DNA of 64,000 nucleotides. Origin: Hofstenia miamia. Its lineage: Eukaryota > Xenacoelomorpha > Acoela > Hofsteniidae. A program made the translations under genes and the position numbers. Position 1 is the stretch's first letter; each line of letters begins with the position of its first letter. The DNA is taken from assembly GCA_900660155.1 (NCBI GenBank), contig CABFPE010000180.1:798640-862639 (forward strand), written 5' to 3'. A model generated the notes under the pieces. It was given only the letters and a program-made list of their open reading frames with translations, had not been told where the DNA came from and searched no databases. Below are positions 23,490-34,859 of the stretch, in pieces.

Positions 23490-23865
23490 TGTAGGTCATC
23501 AATATTGGATGTATGCCACGCGGGTTGCGGTGCGGTGGACATCGTTATATTGTTAAATGTGTAATACTAAACTAATCAACATTAATTATACTACGAAACC
23601 TATATAATATAATATATTTGACATCATTAACTCAATTAAACAAAATTAATAGAAAGTTAGCTCAGTGATTTACATTTTTTTGGCTTAATCGACAGGCGAC
23701 ATTTAGAAAATAGCGGGTGCATTGCGGGTGCGGGCGAATTTTTCTAACAAACATGTGGGTGCAATGCTTTTGCGGGTCCACTCACGGCGGGTGCGGTACA
23801 ATGCTGTTATAAAAAAACACATCCGCGTCCATCTATGTTTACCACTCTATAAAAGCAGATTCTCT
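23490..23865. mobile_element. hAT-like short element candidate, GCGGGTGCGGG-rich
   Basis: Two GC-rich clusters of GCGGGT words (23518-23540 and 23711-23800) face each other in AT-rich DNA. The outer edges look like imperfect inverted repeats: GGTCATCAATATTGGATGTATG on the left and, reversed from the right, GTGGTAAACATAGATGGACG. GCGGGTGCGGG subterminal arrays are typical of some hAT families. No target-site duplication or transposase was found, so ends and class are tentative. Confidence 0.35.
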
Positions 23866-26559
23866 TCCGTTTTTCTTTAATGGTAGGCTTTGAACGGAAC
23901 ATTAGTGATGAAGAAAACCTTAGTTCAGCTCGACTTTGATTGTATAATGATATTTAAGAAAGATACTTTAGATCATATGCTCAATTAAGTAATTTGTTAA
24001 AAAAGATTAAGTCGAAAAACTCTAGATATAAAGAGAGATAGTAAATGTAGTTTTATAAGGCTAGTTATGTAATCTTCAATAGAATTAATCCATTTGGTGG
24101 GCCTTTTTGAAACTTCTCAAGTTTTGCTCATAATCGTCACTACTTAATTCCGGAATTTCGGGCTCAATCCCCGTGTTTCGGTATCCCATGATCCCTGGAT
24201 TGACATCCCTATTAACTGAAAACGACCATTGTACAGACTTTGATAATTTTGCAGATTTTTGCTGAATATTTCCATCTACGAAAATTGCATTTGCAAGATT
24301 AAGTACTTGCACATTTTTAATAAGATAGTTAAAAATTTTGCAAGTATGAGCTTACGGGAGTCTTTTAGTATATTTCATTATATTTTTGAAAGATCGAGAA
24401 ATACGAAAGATTTTTCAGGTACATTTCGAAATCAGCTATACTTTGTGTAAACGAAATATAGACACTATTTTTTAAATATGTCGACGTGATTACTGCACTT
24501 TTTTTCACAGTTGACTTTTATCAACTGGAAACAATGCGTTAGTGTTAAATTTCATTATATTTAATGTAGCTTTCCAAAATATCAAAGAGTTACTATAAAT
24601 TGCGAAGGCAAATCTATTCTCTGCTTCTTTGCCTAACAGCAATTTTTATTTGTAAATTAAACTGCATTCAAATTCGCCAATAATATCGATATTCAAATCG
24701 AGGTAAACTCATTTAGGGTTTTTGTAAGGTTTTCTATTTCTTGACAGCTGTCCAGCATATATTTCTTTAATTTAAGAAATTAATATATTTCAAACTAATT
24801 GAATAAGCTGCACCATGGCTTACTTGAAATCTTAAGTTAGCTATGCCTGCACTTACCAGCAAATCCAGGAATCTGAACCATACATGGTTATGCTTATAAG
24901 TAAAAGACCACTTTAAAAATGGGTTGTAATAATATTAATAAAAGATTTACTTATTCAATTAAAATTGAAATAAAAAAAGAAATATTTCAATAAATACAAA
25001 GGCAACATTAAAGATGATAGTTGAATAAATTACTGCTTTTTACAACATAAGATTCCAAAAAGTTTATAGAAGTATTTAAATGTAAGGAATTTTGTAAACA
25101 AATTAATCCATTAAAAATGCGTCTCGTAATCTTAATAAGTACATAAAGTTGAAATAATTTGACGCATCAAGTTTATATTTCTTAATAAGGATTTTAGAAA
25201 ATGACCAATTCCCTGGACATAAACATTCCCTTTAATAGATTTTTTCGAAATAACTGTAAACTAGCAAACACTCGGAACAATATATGTACTATAGATTATT
25301 AAAATAGCAAAATGTATTGACTCTATTCAAGGTTAGATGCAGTTAAAAAGGGTGTATTTCTTTTTATTAAAAAAGCAATTTATTTCATGATTTCAACTTA
25401 GTATTCAACTTAGTATTCATTGACATATGTTAAAATTATCAAGATTATGGCTTGAAGCTAAAATTGTTTGATGTAAGTTATCAATGCTATTAAATTTTTT
25501 TAAATATATTAGATAAAGATTCAACTTGTCCAAAACCAGGAATTATTCTATCGTGCTAAAACATAAAAAAAATGCCAATGACCTCTTCCAACTCTGTGTA
25601 CTTGATATATAATCATTGACTTCTTAATTCTGTATTGCACATATACTCCTAAAAGAATAGTTTAAATAAACTAAGGCTTAAACAACGTCACTTTCAAGTA
25701 GTTCTGGCCTCAGAGTTTTACTGGTATGAGATTAAAATTATACAATTTGAAATCACAGGATCTGTATAATTTTGAAGTTGAAGGACTTATATTTTATAAT
25801 AACTTGGAGGCGCTGTAGTTACGTTTGACTAAGCAATATGGCCTTAACAGAAATAGCCGTTGAGCAAACACAAAGTATTAATTAATGGAACCTTCTTTTA
25901 ATATTTATTCAAAGAGTTTCGAATTTGAAATTCTAATATTCTACTCAATAAATCAAATAATGTATTCGTTAAAACTTCAAACAATATATGCAAATTCCTA
26001 TCCTTTCTAGGAAAATTTTTGCGAGAGAATTACTCTTTTGCCACACACTTTATACAATTATATCACTCTTTGAGACCTGGATTACGTTCATCTGATAAGC
26101 TATTATTTAAATATATATTATTGAAAAAAATCAAATTCGCAGAAATTTTAATTCAATCGCATCTGTTTTCTTGGTAATTTAATTTGTTTCCATACCAACA
26201 TTAATCTTTTGATTCAAAGCTTGATGTAATGAAGCTGTTATATAAGAAATTTTGGAGATACTAGTTTTTGGAGGAATATGACGAACTTAATACTTGTAGC
26301 CACTTCTTGGCTTGCTTCTGTAATTCATGTCATCACAACTAAAAATATGGTTACTACTGCAACTAAAAAAACTTTTATTATACTTTGTAGTGCCTTATGA
26401 GCCACCATAAGTTTATTATTATTATTATTACTAAATTACAATACCTAAAACAAATAAGGCATATAACAAGCAAATATTGCAGGCTTTTGTAATTAGCCAC
26501 CTAGTTTATGCCTGTAATTTGCTGCACAGTTTAAGTATAGAACAGTATGAGCGGTTAAA
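23866..26559. other. AT-rich intergenic DNA
   Basis: No supported gene. A minus-strand open stretch at 24085-24312 (ending ELSSDDYEQNLRSFKKAHQM) has coding-like composition, but no ATG, no domain and no neighbouring exon, so it is left uncalled. Confidence 0.5.
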
Positions 26560-27195
26560 CATTGTGTAGTTGCCTAGTCTTTGACAACACTATACAATAT
26601 CAATAAACAAATTATGGGTGAGAAACTTCAAGAGATTCAAGTGCTAGCTCCAAAGTTGTACATTAAATATGCTAGCCTTGTAACCATGTATAAGTACACG
26701 AATAAATTGACATGTGTATTAAATTTCCTTGATAATTACCTCATGCTAAATAATCGTACAAATAAATGTGTAATTGTTAGTAAAACAAAATTCTCGCAAT
26801 GGAATAGAGCATTTACAACAGCTGCAAGCAGAAATTGGAATAGTCTACCACAAGAGATCAGAGATTCTAAATCATTAAATGTATTTAAAGGGAAACTTAA
26901 ACAAAACTTACTAGCACATCAAAAAATAATAGGAGGTTCAAAGAAACTAAATACCTTGCAGAAAAGTTTGAATATTTCTTTTTAATATTATTTTTAAGCA
27001 GTTTATTATATGTTATTTTATTTGTAAATTTTTTAGCTTGTTTATTGTCTGTGTTTTCTTGTTGCGTGTGCTACCATTTTTGTAAATATGTATATATGTA
27101 TATTGTATATATTATATATTCTTTTTGCAGATTTGTTGGTGCATGCAGCATGGGAATATGGAATCGATAAATAAAGTTATTGAAATGTTACCAAG
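26560..27195 (+). pseudogene. LINE 3' end fragment
   Basis: The frame 26581-26985 ends with RAFTTAASRNWNSLPQEIRD, then SKSLNVFKGKLKQNLL. This is the characteristic C-terminal tail of CR1/L2/Jockey-like LINE proteins (F-x-x-A-A-x-R-x-W-N-x-L-P-x-x-[IV]-R-x-S-x-S-L-x-x-F-K-x-x-L-K). It is followed by an AT-rich 3' UTR with TATG repeats and an AATAAA near 27171. The reverse-transcriptase core is missing, as in a 5'-truncated insertion. Confidence 0.75.
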
Positions 27196-28480
27196 GAAAA
27201 AATTTTAATTTCACGCCGTGATTTATTATGTAACATTTGATTCTAATAATGACAATGAATACATTTTAAACAGCAACAAAAATCTACAAAAAGTTATTTT
27301 ATATATTTTTGTAGGGGGTTAATATTTAATTCTTCGTTTACTGAACTTCTAAACAAAAAAGCAAGTACAATATCTGATTTCCTTTTAAAAGTTATTGATA
27401 AAAATCCTTGACAATTAACAGTTCTATTTAAATACTGAAGCATGAGGTTAAATACATAATCAAGACTCCGATATATCAACCATGTCGTTTCTACATACTT
27501 GATCTGATGCTAATTATCATGTATTAATACATTAAATAAATAGCTATTTTCCCGGCAACATTAATCTCAGCTTCCATATGAATTTGTTAAAATATAAAAT
27601 CAAAATGTGAGTACTTCATTACACAATATGAGGGTCAGAATGAAAATCAACATTTTCAAAATCTTCCAGCAACAAAAGTTCGCCGCGTTGATTATAGACT
27701 ACTTTTTAAACGTGTTGAAGCCAGAAAGATGAAATTGTTTAGTACATGGCAGCTATATGTTTTCCAAAGAATGTACCTCCAATCAACAACGCAGGGGAAT
27801 TGTAGAGCCTTTTACTAACGTCATTGCAAACGCCTTTTTAAGTGAAATGAAGAAATTAATGAATTCATTGTTTACTTCTAGATCACAGCCTGATGCAATG
27901 TCCACAAAATAGTGACGTGCGGGTAAAGTTCTTAATACCGCATCCGCCCGACAAAAACTTCATTATTACCCGTACCCGAGAATGAATTTTTTTTGCAGCT
28001 AATAAATAATTGAAAATTTTTCACCAAACTAATTGAACCATTCATTATATATAAATTTTTTCAACATTTAATTTATAACATTGCACAACAATTTCTTATT
28101 ATTATTCATACACAGATTTTTGCGCCCTTTTCAATGTTATAATTCACTCAGTGGTCTGATAAAAAAAGTATAGCTATCATTGAATTACTATCAAATTATG
28201 ATTTTTATTTTATTTATTTAAACATTTTAACAAATTAAATCACGTAATTGCATTAAATCAACCTCATTATTTTTTCAAAGACCTGTATATCGCATAAACG
28301 TGAGAATGATTGCCATTACGACACAGTAAAAAAAGAAAGTTTGATTTTAAACTGACACTTGTGCTATTGCCAATTTTTTGGTGCTAATAAGGAGAGAGAT
28401 TTCCCTTATATATTTATATATGAGTTTATTTTAATAGTTAAATAAATTCTATTCCATTTTTAAGAATTAATCCAAGTCGG
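27196..28480. other. AT-rich intergenic DNA
   Basis: No gene recognised. A GCGGGT...CCGCCCG...ACCCGTACCCG patch near 27917-27980 is another of the recurring GC-rich CGGGT islands. Confidence 0.5.
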
Positions 28481-28756
28481 AATTGTAATCCAAATACATT
28501 TTGCTATGTGTGTGATAAATGCATGTCTAGTAAACCTGCAAGACCAATTTCAAATTTAATTAAGTAAATGTACAATCAATATTTTCATCCGATTAAATTG
28601 GGTCATCAACAGAAAAACTTTGCACCTGACATCAGGTGTAGTGGCTCATTTTTTATTGGGCTACCGGGGGGAAAAGAAGAAGATATTTCGCTTTTGATTA
28701 GCCACTATCGTGGAGACTGCAAATGGATCGTGAAAATGGTTTTTGTTTTTGTTTAA
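28481..28756 (+). pseudogene. Fragment of a dispersed Cys-rich repeat-encoded protein
   Basis: One frame reads NCNPNTFCYVCDKCMSSK, then after a stop MYNQYFHPIKLGHQQKNFAP and DIRCSG. It matches a Cys-rich protein segment found in high copy in several invertebrate genomes, of the form N-C-x-P-x-x-F-C-[FY]-V-C-G ... Y-x-x-Y-F-x-x-K-[IVL]-G-x-Q-x-K-x-[WF]-A-P-x-x-x-C. In that family a W-x-x-G-K-R block and a W-R-E-P ... C-Y-F-C end follow. Here the region after the third Cys is scrambled (GLPGGKEEDISLLI). I take it as a broken copy of a repeat, not a host gene. Its parent element is unknown to me. Confidence 0.45.
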
Positions 28757-30204
28757 AATTACCAATAAGCCTTCAGACTAAGAGAAGAAAGGCAGCTTCA
28801 AATATTTGCAAGCGTGAGATCGGCGACATTAGCAAAAGAAGGTGGAAGTAATTAAAATTTGTGTAGCAAATCAAATTCAAATGAAGCATTTGATCAGTCA
28901 TTTAAATATTCAACTAATGATCCTATTCTTCTAACTCAATCAAACTCGATCTAATTGCCAAAATCTGCAGGTAATTAAACAAGATTCGAAAAAGCTAGGT
29001 AGGCATTTGAAGAAAAAGTATTTGTTCATTCTAAATTTAAACATATAGGGAAAAGAAACTATCTAAATTTTATTGTACTGAGGATTGAATTTTTTTTCTA
29101 ACACAAAGGCTTTGCTTGAATATTTGAGGCAACCCACATTGGCAAACAATTTTTTCCTCCATTCTTCTTTGACTAATGTTTTAAAGTCAACCTTGTCAGC
29201 AAAACAAGTTTTGAAGTCATTCCATTAGCTTTAATGGAGGTACAAAAAATAATGTTATGAATTATTAAAGACAGTGCTGTTAAAAGTACATTATGATTAA
29301 AGGGGTTTGGAAATGCATTCAAAAAGTAATTTAAACTTTTTCGGATTTGTAATGAACGCTCAAAATAAATTTGAAAATTTTCGGTTGCAAATACATTCAA
29401 ACACTTGAACCATCCCACTAAAGGTTAATTCTGTTTAGCTTTAGCGCAAAAAATTTAAGTACATTCATTTGCTGTGTAATTATAAATTTTTAAATTCTAA
29501 CTGAGGTCAAAGCCAAATGAAGCATAATGGTTGATAATGCTACTCACTTCCTTTTATATATTTTAACTATCAATAGAAAGTTGATTAAGGTTAAGCAAAG
29601 AATTGATGTATAGAGCGTATCAAATTATTAAATGAGCATCATTTTATCCAATTCATGTGCGTCGAAAAGTAGGCTTTGAAGTTTATCTATTTAAGAAATT
29701 CAATGAATTTTCGATTTTGTGCCTATATTTTATTCATAATTATAAAAAAGGAATCAACCGATTCGGAGAACGCTATTTCCTCCTCTGATCAGTCAATGCA
29801 CAGTAATTTTCTGAAACTGCATCATGCAAATCACCAATCTAACCAGTATGTCGCTAAATACCAGCTGGATTTTTGTAGTTAAAAAAATGATATGATACCA
29901 TTACTATCCCGCCAGGATTGGTGGCAATGGAAGAACGGAATACTATTAGAAGCATTATTTTAGAACAAACTTTAATGAAAATGGCAGCCTACATATAGCT
30001 TTATAATTATTCAACAATGTAGTAAACAATTTGCCGGAAGTTTGCAAACGTAGAGTATATTGCATGGACCTATTTAGAATTTTAATAAATATAGCAATTC
30101 ACAACCATCCGTAGTCATACAGCAGTGATTTATAAAGGATTCCACTAATTTTTCATCTGTGGTGATGTACGCTTTTTGGGCATTTTGAGCGTACATGCCG
30201 CCAT
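28757..30204. other. AT-rich intergenic DNA
   Basis: No gene or repeat recognised beyond short A/T runs. Confidence 0.5.
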
Positions 30205-30212
30205 ATTATAAC

Positions 30213-30252
<40 letters not shown>

Positions 30253-30275
30253 TATATATACATATAAATATATAA
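30205..30275. repeat. (AT)n / ATATATAC microsatellite
   Basis: Imperfect alternating AT with interspersed ATAC units. Confidence 0.9.
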
Positions 30276-30409
30276 ACAGAATACAGTTTAAAATATGTGC
30301 AATGCACAATTCTTTGTGACGTGTTCTACCTAGAAGGGACCGCTCATTTGTCTAGATTCACACAATTTCTTCTGGTTTATAAGCATGTATTTATCAATTT
30401 AGGTTGATG

Positions 30410-30945
30410 TAATGAGTTCCAGAGGGCGGCCCCTTCATCCCGCGGCAATTCGTTCCAGTTTTTGCTTGAGCTGTGTGACTATCAAGAAGAATCCAGAGAT
30501 GAAATTGATGATAACGTCGAGTATTAGAGTGTAGATTTGGAAGATTCCGAATAAGAGCAAGTGCATTCAAATTGTTCAGAAATTGACATTGATGTTAATG
30601 AACTTTCTGAATATAACTCTGAACATATAACTCCTCAATCAGGAACAATTTCGGCTGGTTTGACAGTTATGACAGAAATTCTTGGAAAATATGTTTTCGA
30701 AAATGGACAAAGGATCCTACAGTTCAAAATGCAGGCAGAACAACATCTTCTAATGTGGTGCATATGTCTCCTGGTATCAAGCCGCATGTTTGCCGCCAAA
30801 TTGAAGAAGACAAATGCTCCTCCGCGTTGAAGATATTGTTGTCAAACGACCTATTGGATCTCATTACAAACTACACAAACAAGGAAGCCAGGAGACAAGA
30901 AAGCAAAAACAGAGCAAATCGTGTCGTGGATGTGAACCCAAGCTG
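30410..30945 (+). pseudogene. piggyBac-type transposase N-terminal fragment
   Basis: The stretch begins with an acidic region (ESRDEIDDNVEY, later EIDIDVNELSEYN), as usual for piggyBac N-termini. After a frame change near 30705 it reads KWTKDPTVQNAGRTTSSNVV, and further on ALKILLSNDLLDLITNYTNKEARR (30823-30903, in the frame that ends with the stop at 30944). The pattern W-x-x-x-P ... G-R-T ... N-x-x-x ... P-G ... F-x-x-[FL]-x-[ND]-x-[LM]-L-x-x-I-x-x-x-T-N-x-E-A-R is that of piggyBac/PGBD transposases before the catalytic domain. Stops near 30525-30555 and the absence of the DDD catalytic region show it is dead. No TTAA-bounded ends were assigned. Confidence 0.7.
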
Positions 30946-32910
30946 AAAAATTTTAAAATTCTAAAAAGTAATCGTGAAACTAAAATATATCAGGTTTATG
31001 ACTATTTGTCATTTTTTATGATCACACCACAGTCAGTTGAGCTTTTGCATGAAACGCATGAAACTACTTTTATTTTGAATTCAAGTAAATCCATTTTTTC
31101 AACATTAAAGGTATTGAAAAATTTGTTACAAAATATTTTATAGCACTAAAAATAATATTTTATGTGTTTTTACAAATCATTTGATAAAATATACCTCAAA
31201 TTGATATTTTCAGATATACGATAATCAAGTTCGAGCACAACTTTCAAATGTTTCTCCGTTGTACGAAAGTCGTAAATTTTTTATGCTGTCAGCCTCACTT
31301 GATATATTTAATAAGAGAGAGGTTTTCAAGTAGACTACACTAAGGCCTTTTTAATTTTTTGAGTCCTTGATGTATTTTACAGTATTCAAAGAGCTTATAT
31401 TATCTAACTAACCATTATTAGTCATGACGATCCCGACCCATTGATTGAAAAAATTGTATACCAAACACCACCTATTATTATTCCCTAAGATAATGGCCCG
31501 ACTCAACCCGACCCAACTCAATATAATTAAAACGTTGCTCCAAGTCAACGTTTGGATTTACGCAAATAGAGTCAATATTACTGTATATTATAGAAATACA
31601 TATTCAATAACAGGAAATTGTTTGATAAGGATGATGACTTGTAGCAAGTGTGTTTTAGACAAAAAAATTCAAGTCATAAGGCCATGGCCGATATTAAATT
31701 GGAAAGAAATGAAAGTAGTCATAACCCTAGCACATATATATAAATATATATAAATATATATATATTTATATATATATATATATATATGTGTGTGTATTCC
31801 AAAATAGAAATTATTGATGGAATATAAACCAAATTAAATCTATTTCACACATGGGGTTTATTCTGCCCCTTGCAAATTTTGATTTTGAAAATTCTTTGCT
31901 TTCCTGATATTTACTTTTATAGATTGAGAGTTATTCTCTAAAAATTTGAAGTAATTTCACAGAACCGATATCTTGCTATGAGAGTTTTGTCAACAATAAT
32001 TGCAAATTTTTGATAATGCAGTGTAGTGTTTTGCATAAAGCTACTGCATTGGCTTCCCATTTTCACATTTTATATATGCTTTTAAGTAAAACGTCTCCCA
32101 AATATATATTAATCAAGTTTTGTCAACTCAGAAAGCATCATATAACTTTGTTTCCATCGGCGTCAAAATGATCGCATCACTAGAGGAATTATTGTTTTAG
32201 TAACTTGGAGAGATTCATAGAAAATACCTAGAGGAGAATTAATCATTAGAGGTGCTAAATTAGCCCCCTCATCCTGTGCGATCAGCGGACAAAAATTACT
32301 TGTGGATAAATAGGGTTAATGTTTTTAATTCAATCAGAGATTCGTTAATGGTTGATTCTCTAAAAAATAAGTCCAAGCTTTATATTATGCAGTTACTTAA
32401 AATTTTCGTTACAATGGGGGGTATTCATGAAATTCTGAAATGATTTATAATATCTAATTTTTATATAATCGCTAGCGAAATTAGCAAAAAAATGGTCTCC
32501 TGTTCTTAAAATTTCCTAGATTTTACAATATTACAGATTTCGCTTTAATCCCATTACAATGTTCAATTTTGTTACGTCATTTCTGACCTTTTAAATACCA
32601 AAAACTATAATAAGTTATGTATGTATTGTATTGTTTATATCATTCCAGTTTTCAGTTAGCATATTTTTTTGAAAAAAATTTCAAGTTTGATAGTTCTTTC
32701 AGACTTCAATACAATTCCAATTTTTTATATTTGTATTTTTTAATATTGAAACTTGTTTAAAATGGATCTTCAATTGCTAACTCATTTCAGGCTGAAAAGT
32801 TTGATTCTTTTTTCATTTATTCATTAGTATAGTACACAGATTATATTTTTTCAATGATCACCAAATGATTATTTACTTTTTAGAGTAATACAACCACATA
32901 ATAAATGCAA
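30946..32910. other. AT-rich intergenic DNA
   Basis: Includes an AT microsatellite (31734-31788) and a CCCGACCCA...CCCGACTCAACCCGACCCA patch (31434-31517), another CGGGT-type GC island read in reverse. Small frames near 30814-31143 and 31445-31753 lack motifs. Confidence 0.5.
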
Positions 32911-33207
32911 CTACATGTTTACATCCCCTGCTTGGGCAACACACCCCGTACATGTCGCAGACAATTTCTCCAAATTTCTTTCATCCACTTCAATAATGCA
33001 TTTATATGGGGAGAAGCCTACAAAACCAATTGCCTTTTCTCCGTAATTTGGGCGCATTGAATTGCTTAATTTAGTGTTTGCAACCCCTGTTTGGCTATAG
33101 ATCGCTGATTTGTAAAAGAATGATTTGAGCATTAAGTCCATTATCATTGGCAAATTTATTGATGTTGCTTTTATCATAAATATACTAAAAGTATTGCAAT
33201 ACTCCAT
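32911..33207 (-). pseudogene. Possible SWIM-type zinc-finger protein fragment
   Basis: The open frame ends KLSATCTGCVAQAGDVN. Just beyond it, in the next frame, the DNA reads TCSCIYYVV. Taken together this resembles the SWIM zinc-finger region seen in many repeat-encoded animal proteins, with form A-H-C-T-C-[MV]-A-G-L-G-E-x-C-S-H-[IV]. Here there is an extra Gly between the first two Cys, and the final His is Cys. The upstream part (YGEKAIGFVGFSPYKCIIEV) has no clear match. If right, this is a degenerate fragment lying 420 bp before the intact GPCR on the opposite strand. If wrong, it is a chance frame. Confidence 0.3.
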
Positions 33208-33560
33208 TAAAGCTTAATTAAGAGCACTTATTTAAGATTAGTATACTTATAAATTAAATAAATCTTTTAAATCTATAAATAAATATTAATACTTAATGTA
33301 AATGTTTTCCAAGAAATTTCTGCACATTCTATATTTAAGAGGTCAGAAATGACGTCAAACCAATCAATGCGGGTAATGGGATTAAAACAAAAGTAGTAAT
33401 ATTAAAAAATAAAAGAAATTTTAAGAACTGGCAGCCATTTCTTTTGAAAATTTCAGATATGAATTATATAAATATTAGATATTTTGAAACATTCCAAAAT
33501 TTCATGAAAATCCCCCATTGCCTTTCACATATAATGTATATATTGCACATTTAACAAATT
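33208..33560. other. Upstream region of the intact plus-strand GPCR
   Basis: AT-rich and without features until the TGATTGGT block. Confidence 0.5.
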
Positions 33561-33588
33561 TGATTGGTCGAAAACTAAATAAATATAC
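33561..33588 (+). promoter_or_regulatory. Putative core promoter: TGATTGGTCG plus AAATAAATA
   Basis: TGATTGGTCGAAAACTAAAT, then AAATATA. The ATTGG starts 65 bp before the ATG at 33628. The same order (TGATTGGTTGAAAATAAATA) precedes the minus-strand paralogue. ATTGG is the CCAAT-box core bound by NF-Y, and AAATAAATA is TATA-like. Conserved ancestry of the duplicates is an alternative explanation, though the rest of the upstream sequence has diverged more. Confidence 0.5.
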
Positions 33589-33627
33589 TCGATTTGAAAT
33601 AATCACTTTGAAGGAGTCAACACTGAA

Positions 33628-34587
33628 ATGAACTTAACGTACCCCGTTTACAAAGATGAGACAAATGATCCATTTAGAAAATTTATTGGTATTCTATTCA
33701 TGTGCAGCAGTATGCTTGGAATAACTTCAAATGCGTGCATACTATTTACTTTACTAAATTCAAAGGAGTTTCCTAGAAATGCATTTTTCGTGTATTTGAT
33801 CGGATTGGCAATAGCAGATCTTCTATATTCTGGAACTCTTCCAGTTTTATTCTCTCTCAACAGTTTTATTCCGCCTATAACATGGAATTTTGGAAGGTAC
33901 TGCTGGTTCATATACCCAATTATTTTAAGCTATCACTATGTTTCATCCTTGCTCGTAGTTGCAATGAACATTCATAGAATTGTTGCAGTTTATTTCAAAT
34001 TTTCATTTCAAAAAATCAACTCTTTCAAATTTGGGGTGCAATCAAGCTTACTGATATTCATATTTGGAAATATTATCTGTTGGGCTCACGCATTGGATCA
34101 TTCTTCAGAATTGAGAATTTATCAAAATAGTTCTGGTGATTATGTTCTTGGAGAAGTGTGCAAACGTTCGAATGCAAGCAAACACAACTATTTGTCTTAC
34201 ACTCCTGTAATTGTAAATTGGATATTTGGTTACGCCCTTCCTTACTTTATCATTCTACTATGCTCTTTTCTGATCCATTTAAAAGTTTCAATGTTGAGAT
34301 CGAAAAAAGAGTCAAAAAAACGCAGCGCTGCAGATCGTCAGATGACAAATATGTTGATCGTAACCTCTTTGATAATGATAGTCGCATTTACACCTAGACT
34401 TATATATCTAGTACTGGAAGCTATGAATCTTAACAGTTATATTAGGGGATTTCGGAGTATATTTATTTGGATTCGTACTATCAATCATTGGTGTAACTAC
34501 TTTGTTTATGTAACATTATCACCTATGTTTCGAAGATCACGCTTGCTGAAGAATAACACTGACCACAACAACATTGCATGCAAATGA
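33628..34587 (+). CDS. Class A (rhodopsin-like) orphan GPCR, 319 aa, intronless
   Basis: A single exon encodes seven membrane segments in the plasma membrane. Visible landmarks are Asn35 in TM1, the LAIAD motif with Asp64 in TM2, Cys92 at the top of TM3 paired with Cys178 in loop 2, Trp152 in TM4, Pro205 in TM5 and Pro256 in TM6. A basic loop 3 runs into ADRQMTNML before TM6. N-glycosylation sites are at Asn2, Asn167 and Asn182. Key class A motifs are changed: DRY is His-Arg-Ile (116-118), the CWxP of TM6 is FTPR, and NPxxY of TM7 is NYFVY (290-294). The basic SPMFRRSR follows as helix 8. These differences are shared by both paralogues, so they define the family and are not decay. The ligand is unknown; short peptide or chemosensory roles are both possible. 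AATAAA at 34852-34857 is a candidate polyadenylation signal. Confidence 0.9.
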   Translation: MNLTYPVYKDETNDPFRKFIGILFMCSSMLGITSNACILFTLLNSKEFPRNAFFVYLIGLAIADLLYSGTLPVLFSLNSFIPPITWNFGRYCWFIYPIILSYHYVSSLLVVAMNIHRIVAVYFKFSFQKINSFKFGVQSSLLIFIFGNIICWAHALDHSSELRIYQNSSGDYVLGEVCKRSNASKHNYLSYTPVIVNWIFGYALPYFIILLCSFLIHLKVSMLRSKKESKKRSAADRQMTNMLIVTSLIMIVAFTPRLIYLVLEAMNLNSYIRGFRSIFIWIRTINHWCNYFVYVTLSPMFRRSRLLKNNTDHNNIACK

Positions 34588-34859
34588 TTTCATTGTTGTC
34601 CAAATTCAATCAGCAATTTTTTTACTGTTAACCCAATTACCAAGTATTGTAGGATAACCAATGGTCATTAATGAGATCAATGGCCAACAATGGCCATTCA
34701 TTTGGCAACCAAAAAAACAATTTACATAGAAATTATTGTATTATTATATATAATGTATGCATTGCTTTAAAGTTCGATTCTTATTTTCAAAAATTATTAT
34801 TTCTTATAGCCATTAATGGTGCGACAATGACCCAAATACCAAAATCTCACTAATAAACT

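Noticed and set aside
24085-24312. 75-codon minus-strand frame as an exon
   Set aside because: No ATG, no clear splice acceptor and no neighbour exon.
33648-33911. 87-codon minus-strand frame inside the second GPCR
   Set aside because: Antisense shadow of the receptor's conserved N-terminal half.
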